A stretch of 60,744 bases of DNA, taken from contig CANQWO010000007.1 in the NCBI GenBank assembly GCA_947627565.1, positions 1 through 60,744 of the forward strand, written 5' to 3'. This document shows positions 24,666-32,898 of the stretch, piece after piece. Below the pieces are notes generated by a model. The model was not told the origin of the DNA. It saw only the letters and a program-made list of their open reading frames with translations, and did no database searches. Each line of letters begins with the position of its first letter. The stretch's first letter is position 1. This DNA is from an uncultured Clostridia bacterium. Lineage in GTDB: Bacteria > Bacillota > Clostridia > Christensenellales > Borkfalkiaceae. The translations under genes and the position numbers were made by a program.

Positions 24666-26176
24666 TGAAACTCACGCTCACACTGCGTCCCTACGAAAAA
24701 CAGGCCGCGCTCCGCAAGCTGTGCGAGAAGCGGCTGCACGCGCCCGTAAGATATTTCCGCATCCTCAAAAAGTCCCTCGACGCCCGCGATAAATCGGATA
24801 TCAAATGGGTCTACAGCGTCGAGTGTTCGTCGCGCAACGAAGAGATCCCCAAGCCCGTCTATACGCAAATTGTGGCACCCATGCCCAAGGTATACATCGC
24901 GGGAGCGGGTCCGGCGGGGCTGTTTTGCGCGTTGCGGCTGCTCTTTCACGGGATCCGTCCCATCGTCGTGGAACGGGGCCGTCCGGTGGAGCGGCGCGCC
25001 GAAGACGTCGCCGCATTCCAAAGGACGGGCGTGCTCGATCCGTCGTCCAACGTCCAGTTCGGCGAAGGGGGCGCGGGCGCGTTTTCCGACGGCAAGCTGA
25101 ACACCCAGACCAACAGCCCGCTGAACCGGGAGATCCTCGACCTCTTTGTGCGCTTCGGCGCGCCGGAGGAGGTCGGCTACCTGGGGAAGCCGCACGTCGG
25201 GAGCAGCAATCTCAGAAAGGTCGTCGCCAATATCCGCGCCTATATTTTGGAGCAGGGCGGCGAGGTGCGCTTCGGGACCGCGCTCACCGATTATGAAGTC
25301 AAGAACGGGAAATTGACGGCCGTATTTCTCAACGGCGTGCGGGAGGAGGCCGACGCGCTGGTGCTCGCCGTCGGCCATAGCGCCCGCGATACGTTCGAAG
25401 TCCTGCTCGGAAAGGGTATGCGCATGGAACAGAAGGAATTTGCGGCGGGCGTGCGGATCGAGCATTTGCAGGCGGCCATCGGAAAGGCGCAGTACGGCGC
25501 GGGGTACGCGGCTCTCCCGCCTGCGGACTACAAGCTCGTCTCCCACGCGGCGGAGCGGTCGGTCTTCTCCTTCTGCATGTGCCCGGGCGGCGTCGTGATC
25601 CCCTCGGCTTCGGAGGAGGGCGGCGTCGTCACCAACGGGATGAGCGAATTTGCGCGGGACGGCGTCAATGCCAACGCCGCGTTGGTCGTGCAGGTGAAGC
25701 GGGAGGACTTCGGGAGCGACCATCCGCTCGCGGGCGTCGCATTCCAGCGGAAGATGGAGCGCGCGGCGTTTGCGGCGGCGGGCGGGGGATACCGTGCGCC
25801 CGTCCAGCTCGTCGGGGACTTTCTCGTCGGGAAGGAGAGCTACTATTTCGGGGAGGTGCGCCCCACCTATGCCCGCGGGACGGCATTTGCGCCCGTCGAG
25901 GCCTATCTTCCGCCTGCACTCACGGAGAGCCTTCGGACGGGCATTCTCGATATGAACGGCAAACTCGAGGGCTTTGCGGCGTATGACGCCGTGCTCACGG
26001 GTGTGGAATCGCGCACGAGTTCTCCCGTCCGCATCCTGCGCGGCGACGATCTGCAGGCGGCGGGGATCGCGGGCGTCTATCCCTGCGGAGAGGGATGCGG
26101 CTACGCGGGCGGGATCATGTCGGCGGCGGCCGACGGCATCCGCGTCGCCTATGCCATCGCGCAGAAGTATTTTTGA
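24662..26176 (+). CDS. FAD-dependent dehydrogenase (COG2509 type)
   Basis: A 504-residue protein. An N-terminal RNA-binding-like or ferredoxin-like segment (about residues 1-75) precedes a dinucleotide-binding motif V-Y-I-A-G-A-G-P-A-G-L-F-C-A-L near residue 80. E-R-G-R-P-V-E-R-R, G-G-A-G-A-F-S-D-G-K-L-N-T (near 140) and C-terminal Y-P-C-G-E-G-C-G-Y-A-G-G-I-M-S-A-A-A-D-G-I are typical of this uncharacterised group. The start is the ATG overlapping the upstream stop; a second ATG follows directly. A partner role with the preceding flavoprotein is inferred from coupling only. Confidence 0.88.
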   Translation: MMKLTLTLRPYEKQAALRKLCEKRLHAPVRYFRILKKSLDARDKSDIKWVYSVECSSRNEEIPKPVYTQIVAPMPKVYIAGAGPAGLFCALRLLFHGIRPIVVERGRPVERRAEDVAAFQRTGVLDPSSNVQFGEGGAGAFSDGKLNTQTNSPLNREILDLFVRFGAPEEVGYLGKPHVGSSNLRKVVANIRAYILEQGGEVRFGTALTDYEVKNGKLTAVFLNGVREEADALVLAVGHSARDTFEVLLGKGMRMEQKEFAAGVRIEHLQAAIGKAQYGAGYAALPPADYKLVSHAAERSVFSFCMCPGGVVIPSASEEGGVVTNGMSEFARDGVNANAALVVQVKREDFGSDHPLAGVAFQRKMERAAFAAAGGGYRAPVQLVGDFLVGKESYYFGEVRPTYARGTAFAPVEAYLPPALTESLRTGILDMNGKLEGFAAYDAVLTGVESRTSSPVRILRGDDLQAAGIAGVYPCGEGCGYAGGIMSAAADGIRVAYAIAQKYF

Positions 26177-26308
26177 GGATTTTTTCCGCGCGGCGATGTT
26201 TTATGGGATTTTAATCTTGCGTTCACAGAACTATCACGATGGTTCGGTAAGATAGAGCCATCAACAGCAAACGCGATTACTCTCCAGATTTTTTCATATT
26301 CTCTCAGG

Positions 26309-26338
26309 AAAGCGCCGCCCCGCAAGGGACGGCGTTTT
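26309..26338 (+). terminator. Terminator of the flavoprotein operon
   Basis: Stem AAAGCGCCG-CCC/GGG-CGGCGTTTT with short loop and T4, about 130 bases after the stop. The intervening 26177-26308 holds no gene. Confidence 0.65.
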
Positions 26339-26375
26339 CCGTGCGGTAAATTTTTCGAAAAATCTTTGCAAGCTC

Positions 26376-26404
26376 TTGCAATGTCCGCGAAAATATGTTA
26401 AGAT
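26376..26404 (+). promoter_or_regulatory. Promoter of the GH43-like gene
   Basis: TTGCAA (26376-26381), 17-base spacer, TAAGAT (26399-26404); AAGGAGG precedes the ATG. Confidence 0.8.
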
Positions 26405-26428
26405 ATAACAAATTCAAGGAGGAAAGCT

Positions 26429-28402
26429 ATGAATAGGGGAAAGACATTTGTTGCACTCGCGATGGGGGCGCTTCTCACCGTGTCCTCGCTCGCGACGTTT
26501 GCCGCCTGCTCGAAGGACGAAACGACGGATATGACGGAGATCGTCGGCGCGCGCATCTGCTACGACAATCTTCCCGATGACAACATCGCCATCGCGGAAG
26601 CCGATACCAAGTATGCGCTCAAGGACGCTTCGTCGCGCGTCGAATACGACGCCTCGGGCGCGGAAGTCGCAAACGGCACCGTGGTGGACTATGCGGACGG
26701 CGTCGTGACGGCCAAGAGCACGGGGAAGGCCGTCTTTACCGTCGGCAAGAAGACGTTCACCGTCGAAGTGGTGCCCGCTTACGTCACCAATCCCAAGCAT
26801 CAATACAGCAATAAGGGCAAGGGCGACTATACGCAGGCGAGCAAATATCTCGGCGCCACGCACGATCCGTCCATTCTCGAGACGGTCGAAGACGGCAAGA
26901 CGGTCTACTACATCTGCTCGACGGGCTGGAATTTCGGCAACGAGATCCACCGCTCCACAGACCTCATCCATTGGGACTACGTGGGCAAGACCATGTCGCA
27001 GAAGACCTCGATGCGCGCCATCGCCGCATGGGAAGAGGAGGACAACAGCTCCATCCAGTGGTGGGCGCCCGACATCGTGCCCGCCTACGGCGGCGGCTAT
27101 TGGCTGTATACCTGCGCCGTCTCCAATCAACGTCACAACGATTATTCCAAGGCCTGCATCGTGCTCTTCTATTCGGATACGATGCAAGCGGAATCCTTCC
27201 GCTACAAGGGCGTACTCATGCAGTCGGCCATTCCCAGCGGTAGCGCGGGCACGATCGACGTCAACTCCATCGACCCGCAGATCATCTACTCGGCCGACGG
27301 CAAGATGTATATGGCCTACGGCTCCTTCGGAACGGGCAACTGGATGCTCGAACTCAATCCCAAGACGGGGCTGCGCAAGGACGGGTTCTATAAGAACGCC
27401 AACAGCTTCCTCACCGTGGAACAGGTGCGCGATTATGAGGCCGAGGCCGAGAGCGAATACATGGGCTTTTTGCGCGGCGACGTCGTCAAGAGCAAGTTCT
27501 ACGGCACGCTCATCTCTCTGCGCAACATGGAGGCGCCCGTCATCGCCCGCCACGACAACGTCGTCATCACGGACGAAAACGAGACCGTGCTCGCCGACGC
27601 CAAGACGTATTACTACTCCATGCACTCCTTCAATCCGCTTGCCGACGCCTATCAGATGTGGGGCGGCAGGTCGGAGAGCGTTTGGGGCGTCTACCGTCCC
27701 GTGAACGGCACGGCAGAATCGGACGGCATCGTATACAACGCGGGCGTTGGCTCTTCCGATAACAGCGGCAACAAATATACGGGCCGCTTCGGCTGGACGG
27801 ATACCGTCGATTCCAATTACGACGTCATTTGCCCCGGCCACAACGATCTCTTCACGTCCTCGACGGGGCTGGATATCGCGGCGTACATCACCCGTTCCAC
27901 CGATTTCCCGACCACCGATTACTTCATTTCGCAGACCCACCAATACTATCTCAACTCGATGGGCGACATCGTCATCAATCCCAACCGTTACGGCGGGGAG
28001 ATCGACCGCACCGTCACGAAGCAGGAGCTGCTCGCCTATACCGACGGCGGCCGCTTCAAGCTCGTTGCGCTCGCCAACGACGACGCGATGAAGAAGTCCG
28101 TCGAAGTCGTGCTCACGGAGGACGGCAAGATCAAATTCGGCGAGACCGAGATCGGCAACTGGAAGATGTACGGCGCGGGCTACATCGTCATCAATTTCAC
28201 CAAGTTGGGCGAGGTGCCCATGCTCTCCGCGGCGGGCCAGAGCAAGTATTACGGCGTCGTCCGTCCCACATGGCTCGACGATCAGAACAAGTCGGGATTC
28301 ACGATCACCTGCATGGGACACGACAGCGATTCCGGCAACATCAGCACGGCCATGTTCATGAACGGCATCTCGACCATGTCCGGCACGGAGTTCGTCGGCT
28401 GA
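26429..28402 (+). CDS. GH43-like lipoprotein glycosidase
   Basis: A 657-residue lipoprotein. Signal peptide M-N-R-G-K-T-F-V-A-L-A-M-G-A-L-L-T-V-S-S-L with lipobox T-F-A-A-C (Cys27). An N-terminal beta-rich module (about 40-120) precedes a five-bladed-propeller glycosidase domain: G-A-T-H-D-P-S-I-L (catalytic-base Asp), W-W-A-P-D-I-V, N-S-I-D-P-Q-I-I-Y (second Asp) and L-R-N-M-E-A-P-V-I (likely catalytic Glu), the pattern of endo-arabinanases and related GH43 enzymes. It would act outside the cell on arabinose- or xylose-containing polymers. No transporter or sugar gene lies nearby. A C-terminal beta domain holds one iterated motif at its very end. Confidence 0.85.
   Translation: MNRGKTFVALAMGALLTVSSLATFAACSKDETTDMTEIVGARICYDNLPDDNIAIAEADTKYALKDASSRVEYDASGAEVANGTVVDYADGVVTAKSTGKAVFTVGKKTFTVEVVPAYVTNPKHQYSNKGKGDYTQASKYLGATHDPSILETVEDGKTVYYICSTGWNFGNEIHRSTDLIHWDYVGKTMSQKTSMRAIAAWEEEDNSSIQWWAPDIVPAYGGGYWLYTCAVSNQRHNDYSKACIVLFYSDTMQAESFRYKGVLMQSAIPSGSAGTIDVNSIDPQIIYSADGKMYMAYGSFGTGNWMLELNPKTGLRKDGFYKNANSFLTVEQVRDYEAEAESEYMGFLRGDVVKSKFYGTLISLRNMEAPVIARHDNVVITDENETVLADAKTYYYSMHSFNPLADAYQMWGGRSESVWGVYRPVNGTAESDGIVYNAGVGSSDNSGNKYTGRFGWTDTVDSNYDVICPGHNDLFTSSTGLDIAAYITRSTDFPTTDYFISQTHQYYLNSMGDIVINPNRYGGEIDRTVTKQELLAYTDGGRFKLVALANDDAMKKSVEVVLTEDGKIKFGETEIGNWKMYGAGYIVINFTKLGEVPMLSAAGQSKYYGVVRPTWLDDQNKSGFTITCMGHDSDSGNISTAMFMNGISTMSGTEFVG
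28374..28381 (-). repeat. RGACATGGK motif copy (GH43-like C-terminus)
   Basis: Minus strand GGACATGG then TCGAG, eight codons before the stop, read T-M-S-G. Confidence 0.7.
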
Positions 28403-28404
28403 TG

Positions 28405-28465
28405 CCGTAAAAACGCCGAAACACCGTAAAAAAGCATAATAACCGTAAAAACACCGTAAAAAACT
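28405..28465 (+). repeat. Short direct repeats CCGTAAAAA
   Basis: CCGTAAAAA or CCGTAAAAAC occurs at about 28406, 28422, 28443 and 28455 between the GH43-like stop and its terminator. Function unknown. Confidence 0.6.
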
Positions 28466-28497
28466 CGGGGGCGCTCTGCGCGTCCCCGAGTTTTTAT
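28460..28497 (+). terminator. Terminator after the GH43-like gene
   Basis: Stem AAAACTCGGGG/CCCCGAGTTTTT with a GC loop, ending in T5. Confidence 0.85.
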
Positions 28498-28545
28498 CTT
28501 CGTTTTGCTTCGTGCGGTTTGTCCGCGTGCGTGCGTGCCTGCGGC

Positions 28546-28553
28546 GGACATGG
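28546..28553 (+). repeat. RGACATGGK motif copy (at tmcAL stop)
   Basis: GGACATGG then GTCA, whose TCA is the reverse complement of the tmcAL stop codon. The motif thus abuts the gene end. Confidence 0.8.
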
Positions 28554-28554
28554 G

Positions 28555-29733
28555 TCACAGAAAGAGCGTCTCGTATTCGGGAGTGCGGACGCCGCGCAAG
28601 ACGTCGGAGAGTTCCTTTGCGGCGAGGTCGCGTTCGAAGCAGGCGAGCGCCTCCTTTTTGAGCGCGAACGAATCGCTCTTGCGGACGACGGGATTGGCCT
28701 CCGCGAGCGCGGAGAGCAGGTCGTCGGCGCCCTCCTTTTTGACCGCCAGCGTGCGGCAGTAGAGGGGAACTTCGAGATAGCTCCTGACGTCCTTCAGGGA
28801 GAGCCCCAAAAAATTCTGCGCGAAGATGCGCTTGACGCGCGCGCGGGTATACCGCTTGGAGACGACCTTTTCGACGGCCTCGTCGTATGTGGGGTTGGCG
28901 CGCGCCATGATCTTCAAACGGTTTTCCAGCCCCTCCGCGCAGTCGGGGCACCGCGCGATCTGTTCCGAGGGCGCCGAAAGCAGGGCGCAGAGCGCGGCCT
29001 CTTTGTATGCCGTGGGCGAATACGAACGCACATCCTCGTACACGGTAGGGGGCAAATTGGTCTTGAGTGCGCGGCGCGTCTTAAACGAACTGTCGCCGAG
29101 CGCGCTTCGGAGCGCCGTCGCGGAGGAGAAATTTCCCCGCAGCGTCCCGTCGAGATATCCCGCGCCGACGCGGGGGATGGGCAGCGGCGCGATCGCCGAT
29201 TTTTCCGCGAGGAGCGCACAGCAATACTCCGTCCCGAGCAGGTTGTTGGGGGAGAGGAAGAGGCTCTCGTCGATGTCGCGGTTGAGGGCGAGGAGGGCGT
29301 CGGTGCGGGCCTTGACGTAGGAGGTGCCGTCCTTCATGTTTTCCTTGAGGGCGGTCTTGAACGCCTTGTCCTCGCGGAGCGAGGCGTTCGCCGCGGCGAG
29401 GAAGTCCTCTGCGGTGCCGCTCTCGCAGCCGAACGCGAGCACGGAGACGCTCGGAATGGCGGAGAGGATGTGCACGGCGCCGCGCGCGAAGAGTTGGGCG
29501 GGCGCGACGGCGAAGGCCGTCGGCAGTTCGATGACGGCGTCGGCGCCGTTTTCGACGGCATGCCGTGCCCGCGTATACTTGTCGAAGACGGCCATGTCGC
29601 CGCGCTGGGTGAAGTTGCCGCTCATGATGCAGAGCAGTTTCTCGCATCCGCTCAGGGCGCGCATCTGCGCGAGTTGGTAGGCGTGGCCGTTATGGAAAGG
29701 GTTATATTCTGTGATGACTGCGCAAATTTTCAT
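28555..29733 (-). CDS. tmcAL: tRNA(Met) cytidine acetate ligase
   Basis: A 392-residue enzyme (YlbM/DUF795 family) that uses ATP and acetate to form N4-acetylcytidine at the wobble base of elongator tRNA-Met in the cytosol. The nucleotidyltransferase motif T-E-Y-N-P-F-H-N-G-H is at residues 8-17, with M-S-G-N-F-T-Q-R-G and K-Y-T-R-A-R-H-A-V-E-N-G-A-D-A-V-I-E-L-P further on. The C-terminal helical half is present and length is normal. It is transcribed away from pta-ackA, whose pathway produces acetate, the substrate. The two start codons are 124 bases apart. Confidence 0.93.
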   Translation of the reverse strand: MKICAVITEYNPFHNGHAYQLAQMRALSGCEKLLCIMSGNFTQRGDMAVFDKYTRARHAVENGADAVIELPTAFAVAPAQLFARGAVHILSAIPSVSVLAFGCESGTAEDFLAAANASLREDKAFKTALKENMKDGTSYVKARTDALLALNRDIDESLFLSPNNLLGTEYCCALLAEKSAIAPLPIPRVGAGYLDGTLRGNFSSATALRSALGDSSFKTRRALKTNLPPTVYEDVRSYSPTAYKEAALCALLSAPSEQIARCPDCAEGLENRLKIMARANPTYDEAVEKVVSKRYTRARVKRIFAQNFLGLSLKDVRSYLEVPLYCRTLAVKKEGADDLLSALAEANPVVRKSDSFALKKEALACFERDLAAKELSDVLRGVRTPEYETLFL

Positions 29734-29753
29734 GGTTTTTTCTCCGCCTTGAC

Positions 29754-29782
29754 TTTACAACCGCCGAAAGTTGGTGTATAAT
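29754..29782 (+). promoter_or_regulatory. Promoter of pta-ackA
   Basis: TTTACA (29754-29759), 17-base spacer, TATAAT (29777-29782), about 75 bases before the pta start. Confidence 0.85.
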
Positions 29783-29857
29783 AAATGGGAAAGATTTCCA
29801 ACGTATCTCCATTATACACGATTGCGTCGGAAAAATAAAGGGAAACGGAGTGAAAAA

Positions 29858-30901
29858 ATGGATATCAAGCAAACATTCAAGGGATTGGGAAGAAAACTCA
29901 ACGAGATGGGCACGGTCGTCGAGACGATCAAGAAAAAGGCCGCGGCCAAGCAGAAGAAGATCGTGCTCTGCGAAGGGGAGGATCCGCGCGTCGTCGAGGC
30001 GGCCGCCGCATGCGTCGAGGAGGGGATCGCGCAGATCGTACTGCTCGGCAATGCCGAAGAGATCCATGCCAAAAACCCCGGCGTCGACCTCACGGGCATC
30101 GAGATCATCGAACCCGCGGCGTCGCCCAAGCTCGAAGAGTACGCCAACCTGCTCTATGAACTCAGAAAGGCCAAGGGCATGACCGAGGAACAGGCCAAGG
30201 AACAGGCCAAGGACGCGACGTTCTTCGGTGCGCTCATGCTCAAAGCGGGCGACGTCGACGGGCTTGTCTCGGGCGCCTGCCACTCCACGGCGAACACGCT
30301 CCGCCCCGGGCTTCAGATCATCAAGACGGCGCCCGGCGTTGCGGCGGTCTCCAGCTTCAATCTCATGGTCGCGCCCAAGTCGGGCAACCAATATTGCGAA
30401 GACAAGATGCTCATCTTTGCCGACTGCGGGCTCAATCCCACCTATACGGCCGAAGGCCTTGCCGACTGCGCCATCGCGACGGCCAAGAGCGCCAAAGAGA
30501 TCGCGGGCCTCGAGCCCCGTATCGCCATGCTCTCGTTTTCCACGAAGGGCAGCGCGAAGCACGATCTCGTGACCAACGTGCAGGAAGCGACGCGGATCGC
30601 CAAGGAAAAGGCGCCCGACCTCCTGCTCGACGGCGAGCTGCAGTTCGACGCCGCGCTCGTTCCCGAAGTGGCCGCGCTCAAGGCGCCCGGCTCCAAAGTC
30701 GCGGGACACGCCAACGTGCTCATCTTCCCCGATCTGCAGTCGGGCAACATCGGCTATAAGATCGCCGAACGTCTCGGCGGATTCCAGGCCATCGGCCCCA
30801 TCTGCCAGGGCTTTGCGAAGCCGCTCAACGATCTTTCCCGCGGCTGCAAGGCGGCGGATATCGTCTGCGCGGTCGCCATCACGGCGTTGCAGGCCGAGTA
30901 A
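29858..30901 (+). CDS. pta: Phosphate acetyltransferase
   Basis: A 347-residue enzyme converting acetyl-CoA plus phosphate to acetyl phosphate. It is the short, single-domain type (the long form has extra N-terminal domains). Recognisable parts: K-I-V-L-C-E-G-E-D-P-R-V near residue 33, D-G-L-V-S-G-A-C-H-S-T-A-N-T-L-R-P near 133, and G-E-L-Q-F-D-A-A-L-V-P with S-G-N-I-G-Y-K-I near the C-terminus. The ATG after GGAG at 29847 is chosen; upstream in-frame starts precede the promoter's transcript start. It is followed by ackA after 33 bases, giving ATP from fermentation. Confidence 0.95.
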   Translation: MDIKQTFKGLGRKLNEMGTVVETIKKKAAAKQKKIVLCEGEDPRVVEAAAACVEEGIAQIVLLGNAEEIHAKNPGVDLTGIEIIEPAASPKLEEYANLLYELRKAKGMTEEQAKEQAKDATFFGALMLKAGDVDGLVSGACHSTANTLRPGLQIIKTAPGVAAVSSFNLMVAPKSGNQYCEDKMLIFADCGLNPTYTAEGLADCAIATAKSAKEIAGLEPRIAMLSFSTKGSAKHDLVTNVQEATRIAKEKAPDLLLDGELQFDAALVPEVAALKAPGSKVAGHANVLIFPDLQSGNIGYKIAERLGGFQAIGPICQGFAKPLNDLSRGCKAADIVCAVAITALQAE

Positions 30902-30934
30902 GGCGTTGCAGAGAACATGCATTCGAGGTAAACC

Positions 30935-32128
30935 ATGAAAATTCTTGTCATCAATGCGGGGAGTTCCTCGCTCAAATACCAACTCATCGACATGGAGACG
31001 GAGGAAGTGCTCGCCAAGGGCGGGTGCGAACGCATCGGCATTCCCGGCGGCAAGCTCACCCACAAGGCGCACGGGAAGACGTTCGAGATCGAGCACGAGC
31101 TTCCCAATCACACCGACGCCATCTCCCTCGTCCTCAAGGAACTCGTCGATAAAGAGGCGGGCGTCATCGCTTCGATGGATGAGATCGACGCCGTCGGCCA
31201 CCGCGTCGTCGCCTCCGGCGAGGCGTTCAAGAAGACGACCCTCGTCGACGATCAAGTCATGCAGACGATGGAGGAGATCGCCGAGCTCGCGCCGCTCCAC
31301 AACCCCGCGGCCATTTTGGGCGTGAACGCCTGCCGCGCCGTCATGCCGGGAAAGAAGATGGCGCTCGTCTTCGACACCTCGTTCCACGCCACCATGCCCG
31401 ACTACGCCTATATGTACGCCATCGACTATGACGATTACAAGGCATACCATGTCCGCAGATACGGCGCACACGGCACCTCGCATAAGTATGTTTCGAGCGA
31501 GGCGGCGAAATACCTCGGGAAGGACATCCGCGATCTCAAAATCGTCACCTGCCACCTCGGCAACGGCTCCTCGATTTCCGCGGTGAAGGGCGGCAAGTGC
31601 ATCGATACGTCGATGGGCTTCACGCCGCTTGCCGGCGTGCCCATGGGGACGCGTAGCGGCGACATCGACTATGCGGCCGCCGAGTTCATCTTCCGCAAGA
31701 AGGGGATGGACCTCTCGGAGGGCCTCACCTATCTCAATAAAAAGAGCGGCGTTTTGGGCATTTCGGGCGTCTCGTCCGACTTCCGCGATCTCGCTGCCGC
31801 CAAGGCGGCGGGCAACGACAGGGCCCGTCTCGCGCTCGATATGTTCGCCTACGGCTGCAAGAAGTATTTGGGCGCTTACATGGCCGCGCTCGGCGGGCTG
31901 GACTGCATCGTCTTCACGGCGGGCATCGGCGAAAATACGCCCGACGTCCGCGCCGCCGTCGTCGAGGGGCTGGAGGCGTTCGGCATTCAGCTCGACGAGA
32001 AGAAGAACAACTTCAAAAACGACGGCGCCATCCACGATGTTTCGGCGGCCGGATCCCGCGTGAAGATCCTCGTCATTCCGACCAACGAAGAGCTCGTGAT
32101 CGCCCGTGAAACGGCCGCGCTCCTTTGA
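30935..32128 (+). CDS. ackA: Acetate kinase
   Basis: A 397-residue kinase converting acetyl phosphate and ADP to acetate and ATP. N-terminal K-I-L-V-I-N-A-G-S-S-S-L-K-Y (residues 2-15), R-R-Y-G-A-H-G-T-S-H-K near 175, H-L-G-N-G-S-S near 205 and C-terminal F-T-A-G-I-G-E-N are all family signatures. The segment preceding the R-R-Y-G motif reads Y-H-V, where the iterated DNA word lies. Start after GAGG. Co-directional with pta as the standard acetate-producing pair; the excreted acetate is also the tmcAL substrate. Confidence 0.96.
   Translation: MKILVINAGSSSLKYQLIDMETEEVLAKGGCERIGIPGGKLTHKAHGKTFEIEHELPNHTDAISLVLKELVDKEAGVIASMDEIDAVGHRVVASGEAFKKTTLVDDQVMQTMEEIAELAPLHNPAAILGVNACRAVMPGKKMALVFDTSFHATMPDYAYMYAIDYDDYKAYHVRRYGAHGTSHKYVSSEAAKYLGKDIRDLKIVTCHLGNGSSISAVKGGKCIDTSMGFTPLAGVPMGTRSGDIDYAAAEFIFRKKGMDLSEGLTYLNKKSGVLGISGVSSDFRDLAAAKAAGNDRARLALDMFAYGCKKYLGAYMAALGGLDCIVFTAGIGENTPDVRAAVVEGLEAFGIQLDEKKNNFKNDGAIHDVSAAGSRVKILVIPTNEELVIARETAALL
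31447..31454 (-). repeat. RGACATGGK motif copy (in ackA)
   Basis: Minus strand GGACATGG then TATGCCTTG. Read Y-H-V-R just before the conserved R-Y-G-A-H-G-T-S-H. Confidence 0.85.
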
Positions 32129-32164
32129 TTTTTCGCAAATTGTGAAAAACGGCGCGAAAATCGG

Positions 32165-32193
32165 TTGACAATCGCGCATAAATATCCTATAAT
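32165..32193 (+). promoter_or_regulatory. Promoter of yceD-rpmF
   Basis: TTGACA (32165-32170), 17-base spacer, TATAAT (32188-32193). The ATG is ten bases beyond the -10, so the 5' leader would be only about four bases. Confidence 0.88.
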
Positions 32194-32203
32194 CGTAAAG
32201 TCA

Positions 32204-32611
32204 ATGATTCCCGTAATCGACGTCAGAAGCCTTTTGGCGAAAAAAACATACGAGGGGGCGCTGGATTTTTCCTATGAGCCCGACGGCGCGCTGTTGGACA
32301 TCCCCTTTGTATCGTTTTCGTCCCCCGTCCATGCGGAGCTCCGTTTCCGCATCTTCGAAGACGATGCGGTGGAGGTTTCGGGGAAATTGACGTTTGCCCT
32401 AAAGGGCGCATGTTCGCGGTGTTTGGCGCCTGCGGAACAGGTGATCGAGGGAGATGTCTTCGGCCTGTTCGAGGTCGGCGAGGGCGACGGCGAGACGTAT
32501 GGCTATCAACATACGGTCGAGCTTTCCGAGCTCCTCCGCGACGCGCTCCTGTTTGCGCTTCCTTCGCGGCTCCTCTGCGGGACCTGCGGCGGACCGGACG
32601 GCGAAATTTGA
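32204..32611 (+). CDS. yceD: YceD/DUF177 family protein
   Basis: A 135-residue protein conserved next to rpmF and implicated in 23S rRNA accumulation in plants and bacteria. The first C-x2-C (A-C-S-R-C-L) is near residue 71 and the second (L-L-C-G-T-C-G) is close to the C-terminus. The usual tail after the second pair (about 30 residues with G-L-C-x2-C-G) is absent, so this is a shortened member. No Shine-Dalgarno site is present and the transcript should start about four bases before the ATG. It precedes rpmF by 27 bases. Confidence 0.85.
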   Translation: MIPVIDVRSLLAKKTYEGALDFSYEPDGALLDIPFVSFSSPVHAELRFRIFEDDAVEVSGKLTFALKGACSRCLAPAEQVIEGDVFGLFEVGEGDGETYGYQHTVELSELLRDALLFALPSRLLCGTCGGPDGEI

Positions 32612-32638
32612 TCAAAAATTCGAGAGAGAGGTGGTAAT

Positions 32639-32827
32639 ATGGCGGTCCCTAAGAGAAAACAGTCGAAGAGCAGAACGGCAAAGCGCTTCGCGAACTACAA
32701 GGCTACGGCGCCGACGCTGGTCGAGTGCCCGCATTGCCATGAGTTGAAAGTCGCGCACAGAGTCTGCAAGAATTGCGGCTATTACGACGGGAAAGAAGTC
32801 GTCGCTCAGGAAACGGAAAAGAAGTAA
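32639..32827 (+). CDS. rpmF: Ribosomal protein L32
   Basis: A 62-residue large-subunit protein. It begins M-A-V-P-K-R-K-Q-S-K-S-R-T-A-K-R and contains two C-x2-C pairs (C-P-H-C and C-K-N-C), the zinc-binding C+ form. Start after GAGAGAGGTGG. It follows yceD in the same transcript, as in most bacteria, where fatty-acid synthesis genes often come next; here they do not. Confidence 0.96.
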   Translation: MAVPKRKQSKSRTAKRFANYKATAPTLVECPHCHELKVAHRVCKNCGYYDGKEVVAQETEKK

Positions 32828-32840
32828 CAAAATACGATAC

Positions 32841-32867
32841 AAAGGCGGACATCAGTCCGCCTTTTTC
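32841..32867 (+). terminator. Terminator of yceD-rpmF
   Basis: Perfect stem AAAGGCGGAC/GTCCGCCTTT with loop ATCA and T5. Confidence 0.9.
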
Positions 32868-32898
32868 GTAATCGGATATGCAGATTGGGAGGATCACA

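Noticed and set aside
24662-24900. Frameshift between the two flavoprotein genes
   Set aside because: The stop and start overlap as ATGA, a normal coupling arrangement, and each product is complete.
26414-28951. An 845-codon open frame on the minus strand opposite the GH43-like gene
   Set aside because: It covers the lipoprotein gene and its terminator and runs into tmcAL. Composition is typical of an antisense shadow, with no motif.
29702-32179. An 825-codon open frame on the minus strand opposite pta-ackA
   Set aside because: Pta and AckA are unmistakable on the plus strand; the mirror frame has no recognisable domain.
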